From positions 1 through 20,800 of the forward strand of contig JAEZRJ010000067.1 of assembly GCA_023412855.1 (NCBI GenBank): a stretch of 20,800 nucleotides of DNA, written 5' to 3'. The DNA comes from Bacillota bacterium (GTDB lineage Bacteria > Bacillota > Clostridia > Lachnospirales > Lachnospiraceae). The notes below the pieces were generated by a model. It was not told where the DNA came from, did no database searches, and saw only the letters and a program-made list of their open reading frames with translations. The translations under genes and the position numbers were made by a program. Of the stretch, positions 13,563 to 20,800 are shown in pieces. How positions within the stretch are numbered: position 1 is the first letter of the stretch; each line of letters begins with the position of its first letter.

Positions 13563-14495
13563 ATGGTAAGACGAGAAGACCCGTATTTTGACTCCAGAGA
13601 TAACGTCAGCAGAATTTATTCAAAGCAGTGGACACCCGATACGGATAAGCCTATATGCATTCTGCAGATCATACATGGGATGGCGGAGCGTATAGAACGC
13701 TATGACGACTTTGCAAAAGCTATGGCAAAGAAAGGAATCATGGTGGTAGGCGAGGACCATCTGGGCCATGGAAAAACGGTCGGAGAGGGTGGAACGAAAG
13801 GATATTTTTGTGAGCAGGACCCGGCCACGGTAGTGGTGAGAGATTCGCACAGGCTCAAGAAACAGACTCAGGAAAAATATCCTGGCGTGCCTTATATCAT
13901 TCTCGGACATAGTATGGGCTCTTTCATACTTCGCAATTATGTATGCCGCTACGGGACAGGAATACAAGGCGCCATCATCGTAGGAACCGGAGCCAAGTCA
14001 AGGGCTGCTGTGGCTTTCGGAAAGGCTATAGTAACTTTGCAGAAGCTTGCTCGTGACTCCCGAAAAGAAAGCAGGTTATTAAACTGGCTGTCCTTTTTAG
14101 GCTATAGAAAGAGGATAAAAAACGAGAAGTCGAAAGTAAGCTGGCTCACTAAGGACAAAAAAATTGTGGATGCGTATGAGAATGACGATTTTTGTGGATT
14201 TACTTTTACCATAAATGGATTCGAGACTCTTTTCGAGCTGTTGGCGAGATTGAACAAAAAGGAAAATCTGAAAAATATGCCTCTTGAACTGCCGGTTTTA
14301 TTCGCATCTGGCGCAGAGGACCCTGTAGGTAATTATGGAAAAGGAGTAAAAGCGGTATACCAGTCGTTTCTGGACTTGGGAATGAAGAATGTGCGGCTTA
14401 AGCTTTACGAGAACGACAGACACGAAATATTGAATGAAACGGATAAACTGAAAGTATATGACGATATATACTTATGGATATTATCCATCTTATAG
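13563..14495 (+). CDS. Alpha/beta hydrolase, monoacylglycerol-lipase-like (Hydrolase_4/S33)
   Basis: This is a predicted cytoplasmic serine hydrolase acting on esters such as monoacylglycerols or lysophospholipids. From the ATG at 13563 it has 310 residues. That start has GGAGGG (13551-13556) at proper distance, whereas the in-frame ATG at 13527 has no good site. Motifs: oxyanion-loop HGMAERIERYDDFA, GEDHLGHGKTVG, nucleophile elbow GHSMGS with S117, acid D253 in SGAEDPVG, and H287 in ENDRHEILNE. These give a complete Ser-Asp-His triad in the order of the family. No signal peptide is visible. It appears to be a single-gene unit between the metG hairpin and the DUF1002 leader region. The physiological substrate is unknown. 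Confidence 0.9.
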   Translation: MVRREDPYFDSRDNVSRIYSKQWTPDTDKPICILQIIHGMAERIERYDDFAKAMAKKGIMVVGEDHLGHGKTVGEGGTKGYFCEQDPATVVVRDSHRLKKQTQEKYPGVPYIILGHSMGSFILRNYVCRYGTGIQGAIIVGTGAKSRAAVAFGKAIVTLQKLARDSRKESRLLNWLSFLGYRKRIKNEKSKVSWLTKDKKIVDAYENDDFCGFTFTINGFETLFELLARLNKKENLKNMPLELPVLFASGAEDPVGNYGKGVKAVYQSFLDLGMKNVRLKLYENDRHEILNETDKLKVYDDIYLWILSIL

Positions 14496-14636
14496 GCGGG
14501 AAGATAGACAACAAAAAAAGAGTTTAGTGTGAAAAATAAGTTTTTACAGCAAAATTCATTTTGCTTGCAAATGTCATGCTTGCAAATATTATGTCTGCGC
14601 CCAAATTTGCAGGCGTCGAAAACATGGAGGATTAAG

Positions 14637-14696
14637 TTGAAAAACAAAAGCTTTTTCAACATCCTGATTTATACGTGTGCTAAAGCACACAGATAG
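14637..14696 (+). CDS. Possible 19-codon TTG-started small ORF before the DUF1002 gene
   Basis: GGAGG (14626-14630) precedes TTG at 14637, opening a frame for LKNKSFFNILIYTCAKAHR ending in TAG at 14694-14696. That stop lies within TAGGAG, the ribosome binding site of the DUF1002 gene, so the two could be translationally coupled. Two hairpins lie in it: GTTGAAAAA/TTTTTCAAC (14636-14644 with 14652-14660) and GTGTGCT/AGCACAC (14675-14681 with 14684-14690). It may equally be a chance frame over an upstream terminator and a 5' UTR hairpin. Confidence 0.3.
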   Translation: MKNKSFFNILIYTCAKAHR

Positions 14697-14704
14697 GAGT
14701 TATT

Positions 14705-15625
14705 ATGAAAAAATGGTTGGCATTAATAGGCGTTTTATTTATGACAGGTTTCTTAGGCATGAATGCGTCCGCGCAGGAGGAAGGCAAGATAGTGGTAGCT
14801 CTCGGCGCGGACCTTACGGAAGGGCAAAAGGCTTCGGTGCTGGAGCTGATGGGAATAACGAATGACCAGCTTGCAGGATACGATGTGGTTTATGTGACGA
14901 ATGCGCAGGAGCATCAATATCTGGATGAATACTTAAGCTCCTCTGTCATCGGCAGCAAGTCCTTATCCAGCGTGATGCTGAAAAAGCTGGCACCGGGCAG
15001 CGGGGTCACGGTAACGACGAAAAATATCAATTACTGTACCACCGGCATGTACCGCAATGCCCTGCTTACGGCAGGGGTGGAGGATACGGAAGTAATCGTT
15101 GCGGCGCCTTCGCAGATTTCGGGAACTGCCGCTTTGATAGGGGCGGTGAAGGCTTATGAGAAGATGGAAGGAACAACAATTTCCGATGCCTCTCTTTCCA
15201 GTGCACTGGATGAGCTCATTACTACCGGAGAGCTTGCAAAAGCAGCTCAAAATGTAAACAGCGACGATATAGAGAAATTAATTGCTTATATTAAGGAGAA
15301 AGTGGCGAACGGAGAGCTGGAGACGGATGAAGATATCCGGGCGGCTGTAGAAGAGGGAGAAGCACGTTTCGGAGTGAGCCTGACGAAGGAAGAAATACAG
15401 AGAATCGTGGATTTGATGAACAAGCTCGAGGGTATGGGCCTGAACAGCGATTATTTGATCAGTCAGGCGGAGAAGCTGTACAGTAAATACGGCGCCGATA
15501 TCGTGAACCATGCGGACGAGGCGATCAGCGAAGCGGTGAGCGATGCAGTTGCTAATGCAGCGGGAGGCTTTTTCCAAAGCATCAAGAATTCTGTGAAGGA
15601 TTTCTTCAGCAGCCTCTTCAACTAG
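14705..15625 (+). CDS. Exported DUF1002 protein
   Basis: The 306-residue product has a clear signal peptide: MKKW, a hydrophobic core LALIGVLFMTGFLGM, and an ASA cleavage site at 21-23. The mature part matches the DUF1002 family (PF06207): VALGADLTEGQKASVLELMGI, VYVTNAQEHQYL, IGSKSLSSV, ITVTTKNINY-like (here VTVTTKNINYCTTGMYRNALLTAGVEDTEV, read in parts) and APSQISGTAALIGAVKAYE. The C-terminal half is rich in charged helices and ends in a short amphipathic segment FFQSIKNSVKDFFSSLF. The molecular function of DUF1002 is unknown; it occurs widely in Firmicutes as a secreted or surface protein. TAGGAG (14694-14699) is the ribosome binding site. It is not obviously in an operon with either neighbour. 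Confidence 0.88.
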   Translation: MKKWLALIGVLFMTGFLGMNASAQEEGKIVVALGADLTEGQKASVLELMGITNDQLAGYDVVYVTNAQEHQYLDEYLSSSVIGSKSLSSVMLKKLAPGSGVTVTTKNINYCTTGMYRNALLTAGVEDTEVIVAAPSQISGTAALIGAVKAYEKMEGTTISDASLSSALDELITTGELAKAAQNVNSDDIEKLIAYIKEKVANGELETDEDIRAAVEEGEARFGVSLTKEEIQRIVDLMNKLEGMGLNSDYLISQAEKLYSKYGADIVNHADEAISEAVSDAVANAAGGFFQSIKNSVKDFFSSLFN

Positions 15626-15646
15626 GCTGCAAGACCCGATTTTTTT
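15602..15646 (+). terminator. Terminator of the DUF1002 gene
   Basis: GCAGCCT (15609-15615) pairs with AGGCTGC (15624-15630) around the stop codon. The stem extends by TCTT/AAGA with a two-base bulge. A run of seven Ts (15640-15646) follows. The gap between stem and T-run is a few bases longer than usual. Confidence 0.5.
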
Positions 15647-15656
15647 GCGAGTTTTC

Positions 15657-15785
15657 TTTATGTAATAGGAAAGTGATTCTATTACATAAAAGCCCTTCGG
15701 GCAAACAATGCGCAGCTGCGCGCGCGGAACAAAAGCTGTGCGGCCAAACCTTGGCCGCGGGAGTGGGAGCAGCACACTTTCGTTC
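15657..15785 (+). repeat. Structured repeat, copy 3 (diverged)
   Basis: It starts with a perfect 12-bp hairpin TTTATGTAATAG/CTATTACATAAA (15657-15668 with 15679-15690), like unit 1 near metG. A short AGCCCTTCGGGCA hairpin follows, then the body 15708-15785 beginning ATGCGCAGCTGCGCGCGCGG. The outer pairing GAACAAAAG with CTTTCGTTC and TGTGC with GCACA is mostly kept, but the middle is replaced by a different hairpin (GGCCAA/TTGGCC). Conserved ends around a variable middle indicate that structure, not coding, is maintained. Confidence 0.75.
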
Positions 15786-15875
15786 ATAAAATACCTTTTG
15801 CGGCATCAGTAAGGCTGAACAGTAATGCGAATAGTACTTTAGAACTAAAAGAAATTATAATTTGCATATAATTTC

Positions 15876-15904
15876 TTGTAAAATACAATAGGATTCGTTA
15901 TAAT
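15876..15904 (+). promoter_or_regulatory. Promoter of the GNAT gene
   Basis: TTGTAA (15876-15881), a 17-nt spacer and a perfect TATAAT (15899-15904) make a good vegetative promoter 35 nt before the start codon. Confidence 0.65.
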
Positions 15905-15938
15905 TACATGTAATTAGACCGTTGAAAGGACAAAAACA

Positions 15939-16418
15939 ATGACAGAGGGTGAATTCTCTTACGAGATTCGTATAGCTTATGAGGATGAGTGGGATGAATC
16001 GATAGCACTGGCATGGAAGACTTTTCTTCAATTTGAAGCGGAGGATTATGAACCTGAAGGAGTCAGAAGTTTTGAGAATTTCATAACCGACAATGCGCTG
16101 CACCGCATGTTTATTATGGGGGCTTATCAGATGTTCGTTGCGCTTAAGGACAGCAAAATAGTCGGTATGATTACAGTAAGAAGCAATTCTCACATATCGC
16201 TTTTGTTCGTGGATGAGAAGCACCATAGAAAAGGGGTAGGGCGGGCGCTGATGTATCGTCTGTGTGAATATCTCAAGTCTGAATTAGGAATCGAAAGAGT
16301 TACGGTAAACTCCTCTCCCTTCGGAGTGGGGTTTTACCATAAATTGGGCTTTAGGGATTTACAGCCGGAGCAGACAGCCGACGGCATCCGTTATACGCCT
16401 ATGGAGCTAAGTATATAA
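15939..16418 (+). CDS. GNAT family N-acetyltransferase
   Basis: This 159-residue protein is predicted to transfer an acetyl group from acetyl-CoA to an amine. The C-terminal two thirds carry the GNAT core: a beta strand FVALKDSKIVGMITVRSNSH, the acetyl-CoA pyrophosphate loop VDEKHHRKGVGRALM (Q/RxxGxG-type, here RKGVG), and the late strand-loop FGVGFYHKLGFRD. The N-terminal 50 residues are acidic and less typical (DEWDESIALAWKTFLQFEAEDY). AAAGGA (15925-15930) serves the ATG, behind the promoter at 15876. The gene lies 32 nt before the DUF624 gene, so read-through is possible. The substrate is unknown; the family acts on small molecules, antibiotics or protein N-termini. Confidence 0.88.
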   Translation: MTEGEFSYEIRIAYEDEWDESIALAWKTFLQFEAEDYEPEGVRSFENFITDNALHRMFIMGAYQMFVALKDSKIVGMITVRSNSHISLLFVDEKHHRKGVGRALMYRLCEYLKSELGIERVTVNSSPFGVGFYHKLGFRDLQPEQTADGIRYTPMELSI

Positions 16419-16450
16419 AATAATTAGAATGAGAGAAAAGGAAAGTTAAT

Positions 16451-17119
16451 ATGGGTAAGTTTTTTGATATGGACAGCCCGGTTATGCGTTTTTTGACCGT
16501 TATGGCGGACTTGATGATTTTGAATATTTTAACAATAATTTGTTGTATTCCGATTTTTACGGCAGGGGCCTCCCTGACTGCGTTGAACTACGTATTGCTC
16601 AAGATGGTACGCAATGAGGAGGGCTATATCGTAAAGTCATTTTTTAAGTCCTTCAGGCAGAACTTTAAGCAGGCGACTATCATATGGCTGATTATCTTGG
16701 TATTTATATTGGTTTTTGCCGGAGACATTCTGATTTTCAACTATGCGGCAATGGAATTTCCCAAGGCTCTTAAAATCTTTTTGTTTGTGCTGGGATTGTT
16801 CATGATGATGATTGTTATTTATGTATTCCCGGTGCTTTCCAGATTTGAAAATACGGTGTTGAATACGATTAAGAATTCGTTCTTCATGTCGATCTTAAGT
16901 TTTCCGAAGACGATTCTTATGCTGCTTGTATATGCGGTGCCAATCGTACTGTTTTATATTACTCCTATGGCGGTTCCTCTCATTTTTATGTTTGGAATCT
17001 CAGTGCCGGCTTATTTTTCCGCGAAGCTTTACAGCGGAACCTTTAAAAAATTTGAACCCGAAGAGGAACCTATTGAGGATAGATTTGAAACCATTGGTCA
17101 AGATGATGAGGTAAAGTAA
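16451..17119 (+). CDS. DUF624 (YesL-like) membrane protein
   Basis: The 222-residue protein has five likely membrane spans (about 18-37, 75-97, 107-129, 155-172, 174-190) and an acidic cytoplasmic tail (EPEEEPIEDRFE). The N-terminal pattern MGKFFDMDSPVMRFLTVMAD, then LNILTIICCIPIFTAGASLTAL, and a charged loop RNEEGYIVKSFFKSFRQNFKQ are characteristic of DUF624 (PF04854), the family of B. subtilis YesL. Members are often encoded beside carbohydrate uptake or degradation genes, but their function is unknown. AAAGGAAAG upstream is the ribosome binding site. The diguanylate cyclase gene starts 16 nt after its stop, suggesting co-transcription. Confidence 0.88.
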   Translation: MGKFFDMDSPVMRFLTVMADLMILNILTIICCIPIFTAGASLTALNYVLLKMVRNEEGYIVKSFFKSFRQNFKQATIIWLIILVFILVFAGDILIFNYAAMEFPKALKIFLFVLGLFMMMIVIYVFPVLSRFENTVLNTIKNSFFMSILSFPKTILMLLVYAVPIVLFYITPMAVPLIFMFGISVPAYFSAKLYSGTFKKFEPEEEPIEDRFETIGQDDEVK

Positions 17120-17135
17120 TTTTAGGGAGATGGCA

Positions 17136-18686
17136 ATGAAAGACGGGCAAACAAGAGCGGCTGTTACACAATGGCTGATTCCAGCCATGGTACTAATAGT
17201 AGTTGTTATCGTAATGTTATTTAACTTTTCAGCCAAGAGCAGTCAAGCAGCTGCAGAACAAGTAGAAAACAGTATGATGGACGTAGCCGAGAAGTACGCC
17301 GCGAAGATTAATTTTGAGCTGGCATCCATGGTAAGCGCGGGTAAGCCCATCGGTCACCTTATGGGAGAGCATATTGATTTCAATAAGGTGTTCTCTGCCA
17401 ATATGGCGGACGTTCTTAGAAACAATTCCAAAGCCTATGCGGTAATTTATAGCGATGAAGAGGGTAATGGGTTGGATCAGAACACCTCCAAAATAAATCT
17501 TAAGGATTTAAGTTATTATGGGGAGATATTCGGAGGTACTGTAAGATCAGATCTTTCAGCCGCAGATGAAAAAATTGCCACGGTCGAAGGCGAGGTACGG
17601 TACCTTTCTGTGAAAGCAGACGAAATCGGCATGAATAAAAAAGCGATCATTGCAGCCATTCCCTTGGGAACAGAGGCTGACTCGGATAGGCTGCTTATGT
17701 ACTATCCTGTAGAGAACTTGAGAAGTCTGTTTAAAAAATCAGAATTTGATGCCGATGCTTTTTATGCTCTTATTGCTCCCGACGGAATGATTATAGAAAA
17801 TACCGATTATGACAGCCAATTCCTTAAGGGCGATAACCTTTGGACGACAATTAAGGAAAGCGGAGACTATGACGATGAAGTTGCCAAGGCGATTATCCGT
17901 ATGAAGAATAAGACTGCGGGAAGCTTCAGCGCTGTAGTGAACGGAGAGGCTAGGCAGCTTGTATATGCGCCGGTTGGAATCAATAAATGGACGCTGGTAG
18001 CCGGGGTGAATCAGAGCTATGTGGACGGCCTCCAGGAAAGAGGCTGGAGTAACGCCAAACAAATGATATACCAGTTGGTGGTGGCGATATGGGTATTTTT
18101 AGGCCTGCTCGTCGTTATCAACATCATCGATAAGATAAAGAGCAGCGAGAAGAGCAAGGAGCTTGGAGAAAAAGCGGATACAGACCTTCTTACCAGCCTG
18201 AACAACAAACTGGCCACCGAGCGCAAGATTAAGGAATGGATGGAAAAGAATCCTGAGGAACAGGGCTTGATGTTCGTCCTCGATATCGATAATTTCAAGA
18301 AAATCAATGACACGCTCGGCCATGCTTTTGGCGATGAGGTGCTGCGTTCTCTCGGATATCAGATCGGTTCTACGTTTCGGGCGACGGATGTCATCGGAAG
18401 AACGGGTGGAGACGAATTCACCATATTTCTGAAGCATCTGAATGACGACACCCTATTGGAAAGGGAGGCCGGAAAGCTTTGTAATTTCTTCAAGAATTTT
18501 CAAGCGGGCGAATACGTAAAATATATGGCTACCGCCAGCATAGGGGCAGCAGTGTTCCCCAGAGACGGCAAGGATTTCGAGAGCCTGTACAAGGCAGCGG
18601 ATAATGCTCTCTACATAGCTAAGAAGCGCGGCAAGAACCAACTGGCTTTTTACGGAGAAGAGGAACAAGACGAAGCGGGTATATAA
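17136..18686 (+). CDS. Membrane-bound diguanylate cyclase with extracytoplasmic sensor (GGDEF)
   Basis: It makes cyclic di-GMP from two GTP at the membrane. From the ATG at 17136 it has 516 residues; AGGGAG (17124-17129) fits this start, while an ATG at 17130 would touch it. A transmembrane helix (about 13-31) is followed by a ~275-residue extracytoplasmic region resembling a Cache-type ligand sensor. A second helix (about 310-331), a short linker and the GGDEF domain follow. The active site is intact: VLDIDNFKKIND (metal-binding aspartate), GGDEF at 424-428, and the product-inhibition I-site RATD (415-418) exactly five residues before it. The end ALYIAKKRGKNQLAFY is typical. The partner DUF624 gene lies directly upstream. 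The ligand is unknown. Confidence 0.93.
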   Translation: MKDGQTRAAVTQWLIPAMVLIVVVIVMLFNFSAKSSQAAAEQVENSMMDVAEKYAAKINFELASMVSAGKPIGHLMGEHIDFNKVFSANMADVLRNNSKAYAVIYSDEEGNGLDQNTSKINLKDLSYYGEIFGGTVRSDLSAADEKIATVEGEVRYLSVKADEIGMNKKAIIAAIPLGTEADSDRLLMYYPVENLRSLFKKSEFDADAFYALIAPDGMIIENTDYDSQFLKGDNLWTTIKESGDYDDEVAKAIIRMKNKTAGSFSAVVNGEARQLVYAPVGINKWTLVAGVNQSYVDGLQERGWSNAKQMIYQLVVAIWVFLGLLVVINIIDKIKSSEKSKELGEKADTDLLTSLNNKLATERKIKEWMEKNPEEQGLMFVLDIDNFKKINDTLGHAFGDEVLRSLGYQIGSTFRATDVIGRTGGDEFTIFLKHLNDDTLLEREAGKLCNFFKNFQAGEYVKYMATASIGAAVFPRDGKDFESLYKAADNALYIAKKRGKNQLAFYGEEEQDEAGI

Positions 18687-18853
18687 TACGTTTGTACAAT
18701 GTGTATAGGATGAAAAAAAAATATTGTTCAAATTGACGCTGTTAATAAAAATATATAGGTAATATAAGCAATTTCTACAATGTGCTCGAAAATCTTTGTG
18801 GAATGTTGGTATAGCGTAAAGAAGCAGGATTCGATATACTTAATGCATAGTTA

Positions 18854-18892
18854 ATGAGTAAAAGACACTCATAATGAGTAAAGAACACTCAT
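18854..18892. promoter_or_regulatory. Two tandem 19-bp palindromes, candidate operator
   Basis: ATGAGTAAAAGACACTCAT (18854-18872) and ATGAGTAAAGAACACTCAT (18874-18892) are tandem copies with a 20-bp period, each with perfect ATGAGT/ACTCAT arms 7 nt apart. The period puts both on the same DNA face. They lie 62 nt before the ugpC start, the place for a repressor or activator site. As RNA each would make only a weak hairpin. Confidence 0.55.
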
Positions 18893-18953
18893 AATAAGCG
18901 ATTCCGGTTTGAACGCGGAACCACGAAACAAAGTTGATTAGGAGGCAAATAAA

Positions 18954-20063
18954 ATGGCAAGTTTATCATTGAAGAATATCTGTAAGGTATATCCTAACGG
19001 ATTTGAAGCGGTAAAAGATTTCAGTCTTGAGATTTCAGATCAGGAATTCATTATTTTCGTAGGTCCTTCGGGATGCGGTAAATCTACAACACTTCGTATG
19101 ATCGCAGGTTTGGAGGATATTTCTTCCGGCGAATTGAAAATCGGCGACAGAATAGTTAACGACGTTGAACCTAAGGACAGAGATATTGCGATGGTATTCC
19201 AGAACTACGCTCTGTACCCTCATATGTCAGTTTATGACAATATGGCTTTTGGTCTTAAATTAAGAAAGGTTCCGAAGGATGAAATCGATAAAATGGTTAA
19301 AGAGGCAGCTAAGATCCTTGACTTAACTCCCCTTCTCGACCGTAAGCCGAAGGCTCTTTCCGGTGGACAGAGACAGCGTGTTGCTATGGGTCGTGCTATC
19401 GTTCGTAATCCTAAGGTATTCCTTATGGATGAGCCTCTCTCCAACTTGGATGCAAAGCTTCGTGTACAGATGCGTATCGAGATAGCAAAACTTCATCAGA
19501 GACTTGGCACAACCATCATCTACGTTACACATGACCAGACAGAGGCTATGACGCTCGGTACGAGAATCGTAGTTATGAAGGACGGTCTTATTCAACAGGT
19601 AGATACACCTCAGAACTTATATGAGAATCCCCAGAACCTTTTCGTAGCAGGATTCATGGGTTCACCTCAGATGAACTTCTTAGATGCGGAAGTTGAAGTA
19701 AAAGGCGATGTAGCAAGCCTTAAGGTTGCTGGTAACAGCATTCCTCTTCCTCCGGCAAAATCCAAGAAATTGATCGAAGGCGGTTATGCAGGAAAGAGCG
19801 TTACTTTCGGTATTCGTCCGGAAGACGTATATGATTCTGAAATGTTCATAGAGACCTCGAAATGCGTATTCGAGTCTACCATTAAGGTATATGAATTGCT
19901 CGGCGCAGAAGTTTACTTATACTTTGATTTGGCAGAGTTCCCGATTACTGCCAGAGTAGATTCCCGCACGACAGCAAGACCCGGTGACACGGTTAAATTC
20001 GCATTCGACGTTGAGAAGATTCACGTATTTGATAAAGAAACAGAACAGGTTATCACGAACTAG
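18954..20063 (+). CDS. ugpC: Carbohydrate ABC transporter ATPase (UgpC/MsmK/MalK type)
   Basis: This cytoplasmic ATPase energises sugar or glycerol-phosphate importers of the CUT1 class. It has 369 residues, normal for the family. Walker A GPSGCGKST is at 37-45, Q-loop VFQNYALYPHM at 81-91, signature LSGGQRQRV at 135-143, Walker B VFLMDEPLSNLD at 155-166 and the switch H193 (VTHDQTEA). The C-terminal ~120 residues form the MalK-like OB/TOBE regulatory domain (FGIRPEDV). A strong AGGAGG (18940-18945) precedes the ATG. No permease or binding-protein gene is adjacent, so it probably serves several importers encoded elsewhere, as MsmK does in streptococci. Two tandem palindromes upstream may control it, and a perfect terminator ends the unit. 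Confidence 0.95.
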   Translation: MASLSLKNICKVYPNGFEAVKDFSLEISDQEFIIFVGPSGCGKSTTLRMIAGLEDISSGELKIGDRIVNDVEPKDRDIAMVFQNYALYPHMSVYDNMAFGLKLRKVPKDEIDKMVKEAAKILDLTPLLDRKPKALSGGQRQRVAMGRAIVRNPKVFLMDEPLSNLDAKLRVQMRIEIAKLHQRLGTTIIYVTHDQTEAMTLGTRIVVMKDGLIQQVDTPQNLYENPQNLFVAGFMGSPQMNFLDAEVEVKGDVASLKVAGNSIPLPPAKSKKLIEGGYAGKSVTFGIRPEDVYDSEMFIETSKCVFESTIKVYELLGAEVYLYFDLAEFPITARVDSRTTARPGDTVKFAFDVEKIHVFDKETEQVITN

Positions 20064-20074
20064 TGAAACGGTTC

Positions 20075-20102
20075 GGGGGATGCGGTTGCATCCCCCTTTT
20101 TT
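20075..20102 (+). terminator. Intrinsic terminator of ugpC
   Basis: A perfect 9-bp stem GGGGGATGC/GCATCCCCC (20075-20083 with 20088-20096), loop GGTT, is followed by six Ts. Confidence 0.92.
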
Positions 20103-20147
20103 ATGTAATAGGAAAGTGTTCCATGAAAATTAGATATATATTTTAAC

Positions 20148-20176
20148 TTGCACAACACTTCAAAATAATTTATCAT
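20148..20176 (+). promoter_or_regulatory. Promoter of the CdaR/PucR-like regulator
   Basis: TTGCAC (20148-20153), a 17-nt spacer and TATCAT (20171-20176) form a good vegetative promoter about 54 nt before the start codon. Confidence 0.55.
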
Positions 20177-20229
20177 AAGGGTATGATCATAAGAGGAATT
20201 TTATTTCGGAAAGGCTGGTTTGTAAACAT

Positions 20230-20800
20230 ATGGTATCAAGTCAGATAATCAGGACAAGCATTGAGGAATTGCACGCCATTACAAAGGTGGATTTGGGTGT
20301 GTTCGATTTGAATGGAGTAGAGGTGGCATCCACATTTCCGGCGGAAAACCTGGACACCGGTCTGATAACGGATTTTGCAACATCTCCGGCGGACAGTCAG
20401 GTCATCGGAAGCGAACATTTATTGAAAATCAGGGATGAAGGGGAATTGATGTATGTTCTGGTAGCCAGAGGCAGCGGTGATGAAGCATATATGATAGGTA
20501 AGATTGCTGTAAGCCAGATACAGAATTTGATTGTGGCATACAAGGAGCGTTTTGATCGTAACAATTTTTTCCAGAATCTTCTGTTGGATAACCTTCTGTT
20601 GGTGGATATTTACAATCGGGCAAAGAAGCTCCATGTGGATGTTACCGTACCCAGGGTAGTTCTGTTGGTAGAAACAAGGACGGAGAGGGATGCGACGGCG
20701 TCGGAGCTATTGACCGGAATGTTTTCCAGCCAGTCGGGAGATTATATCACCGCTGTTGATGAGAGCAGCGTGATTCTCATAAAATCACTGAAAAATGGGG
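20230..20800 (+). CDS. CdaR/PucR-like transcriptional regulator, 5' part
   Basis: The frame is open from the ATG at 20230 to the window edge (190 codons), so the 3' end is missing. The N-terminus (IEELHAITKVDLGVFDLNGVEVAST) looks like a small-molecule sensing domain of the sugar-diacid-recognition type. It is followed by YKERFDRNNFFQNLLLDNLLLVDIYNRAKKLHVDVTVPRVVLLVE (read in parts), the linker and GGDEF-like middle domain usual in CdaR/PucR regulators. The diagnostic C-terminal PucR helix-turn-helix would lie outside. The ribosome binding site is weak (GGAAAGG at 20208-20214, spacing 15). In this family the regulator activates genes for sugar or sugar-acid use; its place after ugpC suggests a link with carbohydrate uptake, which is inference. 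Confidence 0.7.
   Translation, partial: MVSSQIIRTSIEELHAITKVDLGVFDLNGVEVASTFPAENLDTGLITDFATSPADSQVIGSEHLLKIRDEGELMYVLVARGSGDEAYMIGKIAVSQIQNLIVAYKERFDRNNFFQNLLLDNLLLVDIYNRAKKLHVDVTVPRVVLLVETRTERDATASELLTGMFSSQSGDYITAVDESSVILIKSLKNG

Noticed and set aside
15800..15830. Degenerate MITE end (GAACAGTAA-like) after repeat copy 3
   Set aside because: Only about nine bases match the MITE terminus, and no second end or duplication is visible.

Overview
The window looks like chromosomal DNA of a low-to-mid GC Gram-positive Clostridia member, most likely of the Lachnospiraceae. Reasons: strong GGAGG-type ribosome binding sites, Firmicutes-type promoters and intrinsic terminators, a split two-gene transketolase, a methionine-specific T-box in front of metG, a methionine aminopeptidase with a SEC-C zinc knuckle, DUF1002 and DUF624 proteins, and a CdaR/PucR-like regulator beside a UgpC/MsmK-type ATPase. 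The assignment rests on gene content and style only; no database was searched.

Layout. (1) 1-4351: end of a YtfQ-like sugar-binding protein, then the ATPase and two permeases of a galactofuranose/ribose-type ABC importer, closed by two hairpins. (2) 4439-7082: two transketolase halves overlapping by 13 nt, then ribulose-phosphate 3-epimerase and a terminator; this is a non-oxidative pentose phosphate operon. (3) 7084-9711: an accessory block bounded by two inverted 150-bp MITE-like elements. It holds a VOC-fold protein and an MFS efflux-type transporter. The transporter is preceded by a 13-codon leader ORF and mutually exclusive RNA stems, as in attenuators of drug-resistance genes. (4) 9771-13414: map, then metG behind a methionine T-box. 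Two nearly identical ~115-bp repeat units sit between the T-box terminator and metG. (5) 13465-15785: a monoacylglycerol-lipase-like hydrolase, an exported DUF1002 protein, and a third copy of the repeat. (6) 15876-18686: a GNAT acetyltransferase, a DUF624 membrane protein and a membrane-anchored diguanylate cyclase. (7) 18854-20800: a UgpC/MsmK ATPase behind two tandem palindromes, then a divergently unrelated, same-strand CdaR/PucR-like regulator that runs off the right end.

Functional picture: sugar uptake by two ABC systems (one complete, one ATPase that probably serves permeases elsewhere), pentose phosphate interconversion, translation-linked housekeeping (map, metG) and local signalling. 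All genes recognised are on the + strand.

The features most worth a second look are the attenuator-like leader of the MFS gene, the two MITEs with 8-bp target duplications, the structured repeat next to metG, and a shared sequence that directly follows several intrinsic terminators.
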